A DNA stretch of 44,740 nt, from contig CALAEY010000077.1 in the NCBI GenBank assembly GCA_937891085.1, positions 1-44,740 of the forward strand, in the 5' to 3' direction. Below, piece after piece: positions 32,872 through 41,736 of the stretch (positions are counted from its first letter, which is position 1; each line of letters begins with the position of its first letter). The translations under genes were made by a program, and so were the position numbers. The notes beneath the pieces were generated by a model. It searched no databases. It was not told the DNA's origin and saw nothing but the letters and a program-made list of their open reading frames with translations. The DNA is from an uncultured Prevotellaceae bacterium. Lineage in GTDB: Bacteria; Bacteroidota; Bacteroidia; Bacteroidales; Bacteroidaceae.

Positions 32872-33434
32872 AACTTAAACTCCTCATACTTAGCCTGACG
32901 CTTAGACAGGTAATCATCTACGCGCTCGAAGCGACTCTTGGTCACAGCAATGCGTCCTGAGCGCACGAACTGCAAAACGCAGTCGAGCTGCATGAGCTGG
33001 TCGTCCAGATCAGTAATCTCGGAACTCAAGCCGTCTTTTACCAAGATAGAATAGACGGAGTTCACCTCCACTATGCGTGCCCCACTGCGGCGTATCACTT
33101 TCGATACCTCCTTATTGCTCTCCAAGACACTGGTCTTCAGCTTATAGAGTGCTATCTCATATTGGAAGATGTTGTCATCGGTGAAATACTGAGCCTGCAC
33201 CACATCGATCTTCTTACTAATCTGCTTGGCTACTTTCTCCATCGTATCTGGATCGGTCCATGCGGTAATGGTGTACTTATGTACGCCTGGGATGGAAGAG
33301 GCAGACACATTCAGGCTCTCGATATTGATTTGACGACGGGTAAACACGGCCGTCACCTGATTGAGCACACCCGCTACATTCTCTGAATGCACGATGATGG
33401 TATATAATTTCTTATCCATATCCAAATTCTTCAT
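32868..33434 (-). CDS. ilvN: Acetolactate synthase small (regulatory) subunit
   Basis: A 188-residue ACT-domain protein that confers valine feedback on IlvB. The N-terminal ACT domain is YTIIVHSENVAGVLNQVTAV, then RRQINIESLNVSASSIPG. The C-terminal part (SGARIVEVNSVYSILVKDG) is the second regulatory domain. ATG at 33434 gives MKNLDMDKKLYT; a second ATG at 33419 is also possible. It starts six bases after ilvB and overlaps the thioesterase gene by four. Confidence 0.94.
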   Translation of the reverse strand: MKNLDMDKKLYTIIVHSENVAGVLNQVTAVFTRRQINIESLNVSASSIPGVHKYTITAWTDPDTMEKVAKQISKKIDVVQAQYFTDDNIFQYEIALYKLKTSVLESNKEVSKVIRRSGARIVEVNSVYSILVKDGLSSEITDLDDQLMQLDCVLQFVRSGRIAVTKSRFERVDDYLSKRQAKYEEFKL

Positions 33435-33440
33435 TCTTTA

Positions 33441-35156
33441 TTACTCTGCTTCAAGCATTATCTCACTGATGGCACTGCCAGGAGGGGTCATAGGCAGCAC
33501 GTTCTCCTCCTCTGCCACACAGGCCTCAAGGATGAACGGACCGTCGGTAGCAAGCATCTGCTCCACTGCCGACTGCAGATCGGCCCTCTCTTGCACCCGC
33601 TTGGCTGGAACACCATAGGCCTCAGCGATCTTCATATAGTCGGGATTCATCATGTGAGTGAATGAGTAGCGGCGATTGAAGAACAGCTCCTGCCATTGGC
33701 GCACATTGCCCAAGAAGTGGTTGTTCAAGATGATGACCTTCACCGGTACCTTATGCTCCATCACCACGCCGAGCTCTTCGATGGTCATCTGCATGCCGCC
33801 ATCGCCGATGAACACGCAGACAGTGCGACCTGGTGCGCCATAGCAAGCACCGATGGCAGCAGGCAAGCCAAAACCCATAGTGCCCAGTCCGCCTGAGGTA
33901 ACCATGCTGCGCTGCTTGGCCAACCTGAAGTAACGGGCAGCAGTGAGCTGGTTCTGACCTACATCGGTGACCAGCACTGCCTCATGATTAGTAGCCTCAG
34001 CTACAGTATTCACCACTTCGCCATAGGTAAGTGGACCAGCCGAAGGATGCAGCTCATTATGTATCACCTTATCATATTCCAGCTTCTCATAAGTGCTGAA
34101 GCTATCCACCCACTTGGTATGCTTAGCAGGCTTGAGCAGGGCACCTACCTTCTTCAGTGTATCCTTGCAGTCGCCCAAGACAGCCACATCTACCTTCACA
34201 TTCTTATTAATCTCAGCCGGATCGATATCGAAGTGGATGATCTTAGCCTGCTTGGCATAATTAGGAAGGAAGCCCGTTACTCGGTCGCTGAATCGCATGC
34301 CGACGGCTATCAGCACATCGCACTTGTTGGTATTCACATTCGGCCCTATGTTGCCATGCATGCCCAGCATACCCTTATTCAGCGGATGATTGAACGGGAT
34401 GGCAGAGAGGCCTAGCATCGTGGTGCCGCAAGGAATGTCGGCTTTCTCGATGAAGTCCTTCAGCTCCTGCTGTGCATTGCCCAGCTCTACACCCTGTCCC
34501 ACCAGCATGAAAGGTTTCTTGGCACTGTTAATCAAAGCTGCAGCCTGCTCTATAGATGCCACATCCGTATCTGGCACAGGGTCGTAGCTGCGTATATAGT
34601 CCACCTTAGCAGGCTTGTATTCTATCATTTGCGTTTGGGCACTCTTAGGAAAATCGAGCACCACAGGTCCAGGTCGGCCGCTCTTGGCAATGTAGAAGGC
34701 ACGTGCCACGGCACTGGCTATGTCGTTAGCATCGCGTATCATGTAGCTCCACTTGGAGATAGGCTGCGTCAAGCCTACCCAGTCGACTTCTTGGAATGCA
34801 TCGGTACCAAGGGCACTGACACTCACCTGTCCGGCAATGACCACGATCGGCGTGCTGTCTATCATGGCATCGGCGATACCCGTCACGGTATTAGTGGCAC
34901 CAGGGCCACTGGTCACTAAGCAGACGCCAACCTCGCCAGATACACGTGCAAAGCCTTCGGCGGCATGGGCTGCCCCTTGCTCATGGCGTACCAAGACATG
35001 ATTCAGTTTGTTGAGATGGTCGTAAAGGGCATCATACACAGGCATGATGCTACCACCAGGATAACCGAAAATGGTCTTTACTCCTTGATGCTCCAATGAA
35101 AGCATCAATGCTTCCGAACCCGAAATCAATTTCTTTTCCTCGTTCTTCATCTTCAT
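33441..35156 (-). CDS. ilvB: Acetolactate synthase large (catalytic) subunit
   Basis: A 571-residue thiamine-diphosphate enzyme making acetolactate or acetohydroxybutyrate. VRHEQGAAHAAEGFARVSG carries the catalytic Glu; TSGPGATNTVTGIADAMIDS is the quinone-fold region; and GDGGMQMTIEELGVVMEHKV, then LNNHFLGNVRQWQELFF, is the TPP/Mg motif. It overlaps ilvD by four bases (ATGA), and ilvN follows directly. Confidence 0.96.
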   Translation of the reverse strand: MKMKNEEKKLISGSEALMLSLEHQGVKTIFGYPGGSIMPVYDALYDHLNKLNHVLVRHEQGAAHAAEGFARVSGEVGVCLVTSGPGATNTVTGIADAMIDSTPIVVIAGQVSVSALGTDAFQEVDWVGLTQPISKWSYMIRDANDIASAVARAFYIAKSGRPGPVVLDFPKSAQTQMIEYKPAKVDYIRSYDPVPDTDVASIEQAAALINSAKKPFMLVGQGVELGNAQQELKDFIEKADIPCGTTMLGLSAIPFNHPLNKGMLGMHGNIGPNVNTNKCDVLIAVGMRFSDRVTGFLPNYAKQAKIIHFDIDPAEINKNVKVDVAVLGDCKDTLKKVGALLKPAKHTKWVDSFSTYEKLEYDKVIHNELHPSAGPLTYGEVVNTVAEATNHEAVLVTDVGQNQLTAARYFRLAKQRSMVTSGGLGTMGFGLPAAIGACYGAPGRTVCVFIGDGGMQMTIEELGVVMEHKVPVKVIILNNHFLGNVRQWQELFFNRRYSFTHMMNPDYMKIAEAYGVPAKRVQERADLQSAVEQMLATDGPFILEACVAEEENVLPMTPPGSAISEIMLEAE

Positions 35157-36961
35157 TCCTCATTTAAAATTCTTACGCCTCCCTTATCTGCAGAGCTCAC
35201 GCTCTGAGCATAGGCGCGCAACGCCTTGGACACCACACGCTGGCGCTTCAATGGCTGCTGCAGACGGGCAGCCAACTCCTCATCAGAAAGGCGCACGTTG
35301 ATGCTGCGGTTAGGGATGTCTATCTCGATGATGTCACCATCTTTTACTTTACCGATATTACCACCAGCGGCTGCCTCAGGTGAGATGTGGCCGATGCTGA
35401 GTCCTGACGTACCACCACTGAAACGGCCGTCGGTGATCAAGGCGCACTCCTTACCCAAATGACGGCTCTTAATATAAGAGGTGGGATAAAGCATCTCTTG
35501 CATGCCAGGGCCACCCTTCGGACCTTCATGGGTGATGACCACCACGTCGCCGCTCACCACACTACCATTAAGGATGCCCTCACAAGCGTCTTCTTGAGAA
35601 TCGAAAACCTTGGCTGGTCCGCTGAATTTCCAAATGCTTTCATCCACTCCTGCTGTCTTCACTACACAACCGTCTTGAGCGATGTTGCCGAACAAGACAG
35701 CCAAACCGCCATCTTTGGTGTAAGCATGTTCGATATCACGGATACAGCCCGTAGCACGATCGGTATCCAATGTCTCGTAGGCACATTCCTGACTGCCCAT
35801 CACATTGCTGAATTTATTAGCAGGAGCAGTGCTATAGATGCGCTTAGCCTCGGCATCTATATTCTCAGAAAGGATATTATACTTCTTCAGATCATCTGCC
35901 AATGTGGCACCGTTGACTCGCTTCACCTCCGTATGCAGCAAACCGCCCTTGGCCAGTTCGCCGAGGATGCCGAGGATACCGCCTGCGCGGCCACACTCTT
36001 GTACGCTGTATTTCTGGGTGTTAGGAGCCAACTTACAAAGGCAAGGTACAAGGCGACTCAGTTGGTCAATGTCGTTCATCTTGAAGTCCACTCCACCCTC
36101 TTGAGCCACAGCCAGCAGGTGCAAGATGGTATTGGTTGATCCACCCATGGCAATGTCGAGTGTCATGGCGTTGAGGAAAGCCTCACGTGTAGCGATGCTT
36201 CTCGGAAGTACACTCTCATCACCCTCCTCATAGTATTTGTAGGCATTCGTAACTATCTGACGGGCTGCATCCTTGAAGAGCTGGATGCGGTTCTTATGAG
36301 TAGCAAGAATGGTGCCGTTTCCAGGCAATGAAAGGCCGATAGCCTCGGTCAGTGAGTTCATGGAATTGGCGGTGAACATACCTGAGCAACAGCCACAACC
36401 CGGACAGGCACGGTTCTCTATCTCTGCCAGTTCCTCATCACTCACACTGGTATCTGCGCCCTTCACCATCGCAGCTATCAAATCTACATTCTCACCTTTA
36501 TATTTACCTGCCTCCATCGGACCGCCGCTGCAGAATACCGCAGGGATATTCAGTCGCATAGCAGCCATGAGCATACCAGGAGTCACCTTGTCGCAGTTGG
36601 AAATGCAGATCATGGCATCGGCCTTGTGGGCATTCACCATATATTCCACAGAATCGGCAATGATGTCGCGTGAAGGCAGCGAATAGAGCATGCCGTCATG
36701 CCCCATGGCAATGCCGTCGTCTATAGCAATGGTATTAAACTCTGCAGCATAGCATCCCATGCTCTCTATCTCACGCTTCACTATCTGACCTATCTCATGC
36801 AGATGTGTATGGCCAGGCACGAACTGGGTAAATGAATTGACGATGGCAATGACTGGCTTGCCGAACATCTCACGCTTCATGCCATTGGCCACCCACAAGG
36901 CGCGGGCGCCTGCCATCCTTCGACCTTCCGTGCACACGGCACTTCTCAACTGGTGTTTCAT
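35153..36961 (-). CDS. ilvD: Dihydroxy-acid dehydratase
   Basis: A 602-residue iron-sulfur dehydratase giving the branched 2-oxo acids of valine and isoleucine. Cluster cysteines are in CISNCDKVTPGML and CPGCGCCSGMFTANSMNS. ITDGRFSGGTSGLSIGHISP is the active-site block. It is the first structural gene of the operon, preceded by a leader peptide and terminator (36978-37143), and overlaps ilvB by four bases. Confidence 0.96.
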   Translation of the reverse strand: MKHQLRSAVCTEGRRMAGARALWVANGMKREMFGKPVIAIVNSFTQFVPGHTHLHEIGQIVKREIESMGCYAAEFNTIAIDDGIAMGHDGMLYSLPSRDIIADSVEYMVNAHKADAMICISNCDKVTPGMLMAAMRLNIPAVFCSGGPMEAGKYKGENVDLIAAMVKGADTSVSDEELAEIENRACPGCGCCSGMFTANSMNSLTEAIGLSLPGNGTILATHKNRIQLFKDAARQIVTNAYKYYEEGDESVLPRSIATREAFLNAMTLDIAMGGSTNTILHLLAVAQEGGVDFKMNDIDQLSRLVPCLCKLAPNTQKYSVQECGRAGGILGILGELAKGGLLHTEVKRVNGATLADDLKKYNILSENIDAEAKRIYSTAPANKFSNVMGSQECAYETLDTDRATGCIRDIEHAYTKDGGLAVLFGNIAQDGCVVKTAGVDESIWKFSGPAKVFDSQEDACEGILNGSVVSGDVVVITHEGPKGGPGMQEMLYPTSYIKSRHLGKECALITDGRFSGGTSGLSIGHISPEAAAGGNIGKVKDGDIIEIDIPNRSINVRLSDEELAARLQQPLKRQRVVSKALRAYAQSVSSADKGGVRILNEE

Positions 36962-36977
36962 ATTCTTTTCTTCTTAT

Positions 36978-37015
36978 AAAAATAAAAGCCTTCCTCAAAT
37001 GATGTGAGAAAGGCT
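36978..37015 (-). terminator. Attenuator terminator upstream of ilvD
   Basis: On the minus strand AGCCTTTCTCA (37015-37005) pairs with TGAGGAAGGCT (36997-36987), with one mismatch and a 7-base loop, followed by TTTTATTTTT (36986-36977). It lies between the leader peptide and ilvD, where an unregulated terminator would silence the operon. Confidence 0.8.
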
Positions 37016-37065
37016 CTAATTCATATCTTAATTACATAAAAAACATACACCTATACCCTTCTCAC
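37004..37065 (-). promoter_or_regulatory. Alternative antiterminator pairing in the ilv leader
   Basis: GTGAGAAGGG (37065-37056, minus strand) can pair with CCTTTCTCAC (37013-37004) over ten consecutive bases including one G-U. The second segment is most of the 5' arm of the terminator, so the two hairpins are mutually exclusive. The first segment begins three bases after the leader stop codon. Confidence 0.7.
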
Positions 37066-37068
37066 GCT

Positions 37069-37143
37069 TTATAGCTCGACGACTACAAGGCTAATGACAT
37101 TTAGTACAGTTAGGCTGACCGATGTATGCTTATCCATAATCAT
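37069..37143 (-). CDS. ilv operon leader peptide (attenuation)
   Basis: A short open frame of 24 codons, beginning MIMDKHTSVSLTVLN and ending VISLVVVEL before TAA. Eleven of the last sixteen residues are Val, Leu or Ile, including three consecutive Val codons. AGAGGA directly precedes the first ATG (37143) and is six bases from the second (37137), so the 22-residue form is the more likely product. It lies between the operon promoter (37166-37197) and a terminator, which is the classic arrangement of amino-acid attenuators. The function is inferred; the sequence facts are direct. Confidence 0.78.
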   Translation of the reverse strand: MIMDKHTSVSLTVLNVISLVVVEL

Positions 37144-37165
37144 TCCTCTATTTTGATTTCGGTTG

Positions 37166-37197
37166 CAAAGTTAAATAGTTTTTTCTCAGATACCAAA
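37166..37197 (-). promoter_or_regulatory. Promoter of the ilv operon
   Basis: On the minus strand TTTG (37197-37194), 20 bases, then TAACTTTG (37173-37166): a full -33/-7 pair, placed 23 bases before the leader peptide. The 36962-37321 gap therefore holds promoter, leader peptide and attenuator. Confidence 0.7.
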
Positions 37198-37288
37198 CAA
37201 TTGTAAGAGAAAGTTGCATCTTTTGTTTATAATTGTAAGGATAAGCATTCTTTTCTGACAAAATAGTGGATAATTGGAAACTTATCAC

Positions 37289-37296
37289 TACCTTTG
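37289..37296 (+). promoter_or_regulatory. Probable -7 box of the SlyD-like gene
   Basis: TACCTTTG fits TAnnTTTG, 25 bases before the chosen ATG at 37322. A longer in-frame reading from 37274 would include the box and is rejected. Confidence 0.5.
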
Positions 37297-37321
37297 CTAT
37301 CTGAAATACAATAGTATCAAT

Positions 37322-37912
37322 ATGGAAAATACAGAAAAAAAGTACTACAAGGTAGCTTATAAGCTATACACCATCGAGGATGGAGAGCGCGATCTCGCTG
37401 AAGAGGCACCCGCTGAGGAGCCTTTCGAGTTTATCACCGGACTGGGCCTGGCCATCGATGCCTTTGAGAATAAAATGGCGACGCTGGCCATGGGCGATAA
37501 GTTCGACTTCGTGATTCCTCAGAAAGAGGCCTATGGCGAATATGATGAGAATCAGGTAGTGGAACTGCCTAAGAATGTGTTCTTCATCGAAGGCAAGTTT
37601 GATGATGTACACGTGCAGGAAGGTGCCATTATCCCACTGATCTCTGTGGATGGCGAGCGTTTCAGCGCCGTGGTGAATGAAATCAAAGACGAGGTGGTAG
37701 TGGTGGATCTGAACCATCCTTTGGCTGGATGCGACCTCAACTTCGTGGGTGAGGTGGTAGAGGCACGCCCTGCTACACCTGAAGAAATAGAGGCTGTGAC
37801 TTCACCTGCCTGCCATTGCAAGAAAGGCAATGAAGGCTGCGACTGCGAGAAAGGCGAATGCGACTGCAAGGGCGAGGATTGCGGTGAAGACTGTGAGTGC
37901 CATAAGAAGTAA
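37322..37912 (+). CDS. slyD: SlyD-like FKBP-type peptidyl-prolyl isomerase with Cys-rich tail
   Basis: A 196-residue cytoplasmic folding helper. FKBP halves (YYKVAYKLYTIEDGERDLAE and LGLAIDAFENKMATLAMGDK) surround the insert-in-flap domain (AYGEYDENQVVELPKNVFF), as in SlyD. The C-terminal 35 residues are a metal-binding-type tail with nine Cys and two His (CHCKKGNEGCDCEKGECDCK and more), like E. coli SlyD's nickel-binding tail but dominated by Cys. It may store or deliver a metal as well as isomerise prolyl bonds. Confidence 0.9.
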   Translation: MENTEKKYYKVAYKLYTIEDGERDLAEEAPAEEPFEFITGLGLAIDAFENKMATLAMGDKFDFVIPQKEAYGEYDENQVVELPKNVFFIEGKFDDVHVQEGAIIPLISVDGERFSAVVNEIKDEVVVVDLNHPLAGCDLNFVGEVVEARPATPEEIEAVTSPACHCKKGNEGCDCEKGECDCKGEDCGEDCECHKK

Positions 37913-37936
37913 ACTCAACTTTCTGGCATATAAAAA

Positions 37937-37964
37937 AATAGGCAGGGAATCAACCCTGCCTATT
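37937..37964. terminator. Bidirectional terminator between the SlyD-like and DUF1080 genes
   Basis: AATAGGCAGGG (37937-37947) and CCCTGCCTATT (37954-37964) form an 11-bp perfect stem with a 6-base loop, flanked by an A run on the left and T-rich sequence on the right. Confidence 0.85.
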
Positions 37965-37984
37965 CTGTTTTATCTGATAGATAC

Positions 37985-39202
37985 TCAACGAATCTCTGTC
38001 AGGATAATGTTGCGGAACTGCAACGGGCCACCCTCGCTCTGAAGCGCGATGAAACCACGGTCGAACTGACCATCGGCCTCATTCTGAAGCACACCGTTGA
38101 TATACACCTTCATGTGCTTGCCTATGCACTCGATGTCGGCCTCGTTCCACTCACCAACTGGCTTCTCCTGTGCATTGCCAGTGGCAGGTTTTATAGCAAA
38201 CTCACCAGCCTGACGAGCACCTTCTACTTGATAGCCGTTCAGGCCTACTACCAGACCCAGACCACCAGACATCAGATTGGCTTCCATGCCCACAGGCCAT
38301 ACATGATCACCTTCCTGAATACGCTGGAACAGACCGCTATTTGAAGGCTCGCCCACCCAACGCCACTCAGCGTGCAGCTTATAGTCACGGTACTGATTGC
38401 GTGAACGCATATAGCCGAAAGGCTGACCAGAAACATTGATCACACCGTCTGATACAGTGAATACTTCTTCAGGTTTCACACCGCTCTCTGGATCAACGTA
38501 TGGCACCCAGCCACGCAGGCTCTGACCGTCGAACAACTCCTTTGGCTTGAACACCAATGAAGTGACATCGGCACCAGTGGCAGGCTTCAACTCCTTCACA
38601 TATACATTGCGGAACTCGATAGGACCACCTTCACTCTGAAGGGCAATGAAACCCTCAGTCAGTGTGGTCTCTGCCTCATTTACCAATACACCGTTCAGCT
38701 TCACGGTGACATGGCTGCCGACACAACTCACTTCCAACTGGTTCCACTCACCAGCAGGTTTCTCAAGACCTTCCTCATTCACCAAGCGAGGCTTGAAAGC
38801 TCCTGTCTGACCAGGATCACGCTGGATAGTACCGCCTGTATCACCCACAGTGCCTACCTTCAACTGTACCTCAATCATACCTGGCCAAATAGCATCACCT
38901 TCCTGCACACGCTGGAAGAAACCGCTGTTAGTGCCTTGCCCATCGGCCCAGCGAAATTCAGCATAAGCCACATAGTCGGCATATTTCTTAGTCGTACGCA
39001 GATAGCCATAAGGCATACCCAGTGCATGAATCACTCCATCTTGCACGGTAAACAACTGATCTGCAGTCACATCACTTGATGGATCGGAGTAAGCTACCCA
39101 ACCCGTAAGGTCCTTTCCGTTGAACAGCTGAACGCCCTTGTCTTCACCACAAGCGGTCAGCAATGCAGCCATTGCAAGAGCTGCCAAAAACATCTTTTTC
39201 AT
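37985..39202 (-). CDS. Lipoprotein with two DUF1080 domains
   Basis: A 405-residue exported lipoprotein. The signal peptide ends in LLTAC, giving lipidated Cys18. Two tandem DUF1080 (3-keto-disaccharide hydrolase-like, concanavalin-type) domains follow: LFNGKDLTGWVAYSDP to EGGPIEFRNVYVKEL and LFDGQSLRGWVPYVDP to EGGPLQFRNIILTEI. They share TVSDGVI/TVQDGVI and GFIALQSEGGP and so look like an internal duplication. DUF1080 proteins are linked to glycan degradation; the substrate here is unknown. It stands alone between the SlyD-like gene and the FabK-like gene. Confidence 0.88.
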   Translation of the reverse strand: MKKMFLAALAMAALLTACGEDKGVQLFNGKDLTGWVAYSDPSSDVTADQLFTVQDGVIHALGMPYGYLRTTKKYADYVAYAEFRWADGQGTNSGFFQRVQEGDAIWPGMIEVQLKVGTVGDTGGTIQRDPGQTGAFKPRLVNEEGLEKPAGEWNQLEVSCVGSHVTVKLNGVLVNEAETTLTEGFIALQSEGGPIEFRNVYVKELKPATGADVTSLVFKPKELFDGQSLRGWVPYVDPESGVKPEEVFTVSDGVINVSGQPFGYMRSRNQYRDYKLHAEWRWVGEPSNSGLFQRIQEGDHVWPVGMEANLMSGGLGLVVGLNGYQVEGARQAGEFAIKPATGNAQEKPVGEWNEADIECIGKHMKVYINGVLQNEADGQFDRGFIALQSEGGPLQFRNIILTEIR

Positions 39203-39232
39203 TTTGCTTTATTATTAGTGGTTATTGCTCAC

Positions 39233-40174
39233 TTATCCCAAAAGCCGCACCTTGGTCTGCTTATAGCCAGAGATGATATCATCGAATACCTCTCGGACTG
39301 TCTGGATAGGATAGCCCTTCAGCAGACCAGTAATTTGTCCTATTTCCAGCTCGCCCTGCTCCAGATCGCCTTCAAGCATACCACGACGGGCACGACCCGC
39401 ACCCAGCAATGTAAGGAGGTCTTCCTTGGTGGCACCCTTGTCTTCTGCCTCCTCTATCTCCGTGCGCAATGCATTCTTAATCAAGCGTGTTGGTGAAAGT
39501 TTCTTGAGTGTCAGCAGGGTATCTCCTTCTTCCAAGCTCAGGCAGAGTTTCTTGAAGTCCTCATGGGCAGAACTTTCTTCTGTCAGCGCAAAGCGGGTAC
39601 CTATCTGCACAGCCTCTGCACCCAGTGCCTCTACTGCCAGCATGGCCTCACCCGTAGCGATGCCTCCCGCTGCAATAAGTGGCAAAGTGGTAGCCCGACG
39701 CACGGCTGGAATCAAGCAGAGCGTTGTAGTTTCCTCACGTCCGTTGTGTCCTCCGGCTTCGGTTCCTTCTGCCACCACGGCATCTACACCAGCTTCTTCG
39801 CACTTCGCTGCAAACTTGCTGGATGATACTACGTGAGCCACCAAGATGCCACGCTCATGCAGCCAGCCCGTCCACTTCTTAGGGCTGCCAGCAGAGGTAA
39901 AGACAATCTTCACGCCCTCCTCGGCGATGATGTTCATATAGTCGGCTGCAGCAGGGTTCATCAGTGGCACATTCACGCCAAAAGGCTTGTCAGTAGCAGC
40001 CTTGCACTTGCGGATATGCTCACGCAGCAAGTCGGGTGTCATGGAGCCTGCACTCAGCAGTCCCAGCCCGCCACAATTGCTCACGGCCGATACCAGTCGC
40101 CAACCGCTGCACCATGCCATACCGCCCTGAATGATTGGCAATTGGATGCCAAATAAGGAAGTAATTCTATTCAT
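39233..40174 (-). CDS. FMN-dependent FabK / nitronate monooxygenase family protein
   Basis: A 313-residue TIM-barrel flavoprotein. PIIQGGMAWCSGWRLVSAVS, GGLGLLSAGSM, AEGTEAGGHNG (the catalytic-type His) and LIAAGGIATGEAM are shared by enoyl-ACP reductase II (FabK) and nitronate monooxygenase. The GTEAGGHNG form and full length are compatible with FabK, which completes fatty-acid elongation in bacteria lacking FabI, but the two activities cannot be separated by eye. It lies alone, upstream of the DUF1080 gene on the same strand with a 30-base gap. Confidence 0.82.
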   Translation of the reverse strand: MNRITSLFGIQLPIIQGGMAWCSGWRLVSAVSNCGGLGLLSAGSMTPDLLREHIRKCKAATDKPFGVNVPLMNPAAADYMNIIAEEGVKIVFTSAGSPKKWTGWLHERGILVAHVVSSSKFAAKCEEAGVDAVVAEGTEAGGHNGREETTTLCLIPAVRRATTLPLIAAGGIATGEAMLAVEALGAEAVQIGTRFALTEESSAHEDFKKLCLSLEEGDTLLTLKKLSPTRLIKNALRTEIEEAEDKGATKEDLLTLLGAGRARRGMLEGDLEQGELEIGQITGLLKGYPIQTVREVFDDIISGYKQTKVRLLG

Positions 40175-40243
40175 AGTTTACCAATGTTTCAAATTTTCGG
40201 TAAAGCTACGAAAAAACTTTGACATGCACGCACATCTGCGTCA

Positions 40244-40804
40244 TTATTTCGCTGATATGCCTTGCACTTTGTTGTAGTCGTCCAGTGCCTGCTGCGTCTC
40301 TTTTTGGTTCTTATGGTGCCTGAAACGCCAGAATTCGCGGGTAAAGTACTGCGTGAGCAACGTGGCATAATCGCCCACCAGCTTCCCATTTTCAAAGCGG
40401 ATGAGTTTGTCATCATCATTGGTGAGCTTAATGTTGCCATTGATAGTCATCCCCTTGATGTCTGAGACATGGAGCATGCGCCAATAGGGTCCACGCCAAG
40501 TATCGGAATTGATTGCTATCTTGCGTTGATAGATGGGGTCCCAGTCATAGGGCGTCGTGGTGTTGTAGGGATGCAAGGTATAGCGAGTGCCCTTAGCTGC
40601 TGGTGCCTTCTCATCACGCCCAAAAACAGAGGGCATGGAGTCATCGAACTCCAGCCAGGGCTTGTCATCCTGCATGCGCAACTCTACAGGTGGTTTCGGC
40701 AGTTCGACCGCCCGCCTTCGCAGCGTGTCGATGTCGGTCTGTGCCTGCACCCGCTGAGCCACAAGCATCAGCAAGAGCATCAGATATATGCCATAACGCC
40801 TCAT
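40244..40804 (-). CDS. Hypothetical exported protein
   Basis: A 186-residue protein with a signal peptide (MRRYGIYLMLLLMLVAQRVQAQ) and a mature part rich in aromatic and charged residues (DKPWLEFDDSMPSVFGRDEK, later YGATLL-like YATLLTQYFTREFWRFRHHK). I do not recognise the family. It follows the barrel-like gene by 14 bases on the same strand, so it may work with that outer-membrane protein in the envelope. Confidence 0.7.
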   Translation of the reverse strand: MRRYGIYLMLLLMLVAQRVQAQTDIDTLRRRAVELPKPPVELRMQDDKPWLEFDDSMPSVFGRDEKAPAAKGTRYTLHPYNTTTPYDWDPIYQRKIAINSDTWRGPYWRMLHVSDIKGMTINGNIKLTNDDDKLIRFENGKLVGDYATLLTQYFTREFWRFRHHKNQKETQQALDDYNKVQGISAK

Positions 40805-40818
40805 GTCTGCCTTAATGA

Positions 40819-41736
40819 TTAGAACGACATACGCAATCCACCCGTCATCTCTACTCCTACCCGATGGGCGGTATGCAGATAGTTCGACTGCCCCCCGTCA
40901 TTGAGCCGATAAGTCACCGCTGGCTCGGCAAAGAGAGCCAGACGGTCGGACAACCGATACTCCACGCCTATCCCACCACGGGCTGAGAGCTGTAAAGGAT
41001 CTTCCTTGAAGTCGTGTCCGAGGACTTTCTCTACGGCTCCGCCAACTGCGGCATAGACTTTGGTTTTCTTAGTTTCTGCCAGTGTGATGTCCAACTGCAC
41101 AGGAAGGCTGAGAGTCTGCACATCATCGCCGCCTTTCTCTGGATAGTGCGCATAGCGCAGTCCTGCTTCCAAGGCCAACGATGGACTGAGTTCTTTATGC
41201 AGCATAAAGCCTACAGCCAAAGGAGCCTTATGATCCTTGCTCGGCCAAGTACTTCCGGCTGTGAGAGCTAAGTTCCATGAGCGTGTTTTCTTATCGGTGA
41301 GTACAGATTCTGAAGCCTGCGTTTGCTCCTCATAGACAGACGATTCCACTTCCTGACTGGCAGTGGTATAGCCTCCGCTTACACCTGGCTGTCGGGTGCC
41401 AAAAACCTGCGTCTGAATGGTGATTGTCATCTCTACCATCTCTTCTTTATCTGGTTCTTCAAAACTGGCATTATGAGTATCTGGCATGCCGACTAAAGGC
41501 AATGAATGAGAGCTATTTTGCAGAGTCTCAACTTGCTCAGCCAGAATGGGTTGCTCATCGGGAGAAGAGACAGGTGCTGCCCACCAAGTGCGACCCATAA
41601 AGAAAGCAGGCCGCTCAGCAGATTCTGCTGCATGCAGGTCACTGAGTAATTCACTCCAAGCATCGGCAGGAACGTTCATCTCTGCCTTTTGCAGCTTGTC
41701 ATGAAACAAGCTTGAGAAATCATCCATTCGTTTCAT
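40819..41736 (-). CDS. Outer-membrane beta-barrel protein with anti-sigma-like N-terminus
   Basis: A 305-residue protein. The N-terminal 35 residues (MKRMDDFSSLFHDKLQKAEM then NVPADAWSELLSDL) resemble the cytoplasmic segment of Bacteroidota proteins that pair with ECF sigma factors and continue through a membrane helix to a barrel. Here the expected helix is missing: FFMGRTWWAAPVSSPDEQ runs straight into a polar linker. The C-terminal 160 residues alternate like a small barrel and end in the typical Phe (GLRMSF). It may be a degenerated or shortened member of that class. Confidence 0.65.
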   Translation of the reverse strand: MKRMDDFSSLFHDKLQKAEMNVPADAWSELLSDLHAAESAERPAFFMGRTWWAAPVSSPDEQPILAEQVETLQNSSHSLPLVGMPDTHNASFEEPDKEEMVEMTITIQTQVFGTRQPGVSGGYTTASQEVESSVYEEQTQASESVLTDKKTRSWNLALTAGSTWPSKDHKAPLAVGFMLHKELSPSLALEAGLRYAHYPEKGGDDVQTLSLPVQLDITLAETKKTKVYAAVGGAVEKVLGHDFKEDPLQLSARGGIGVEYRLSDRLALFAEPAVTYRLNDGGQSNYLHTAHRVGVEMTGGLRMSF

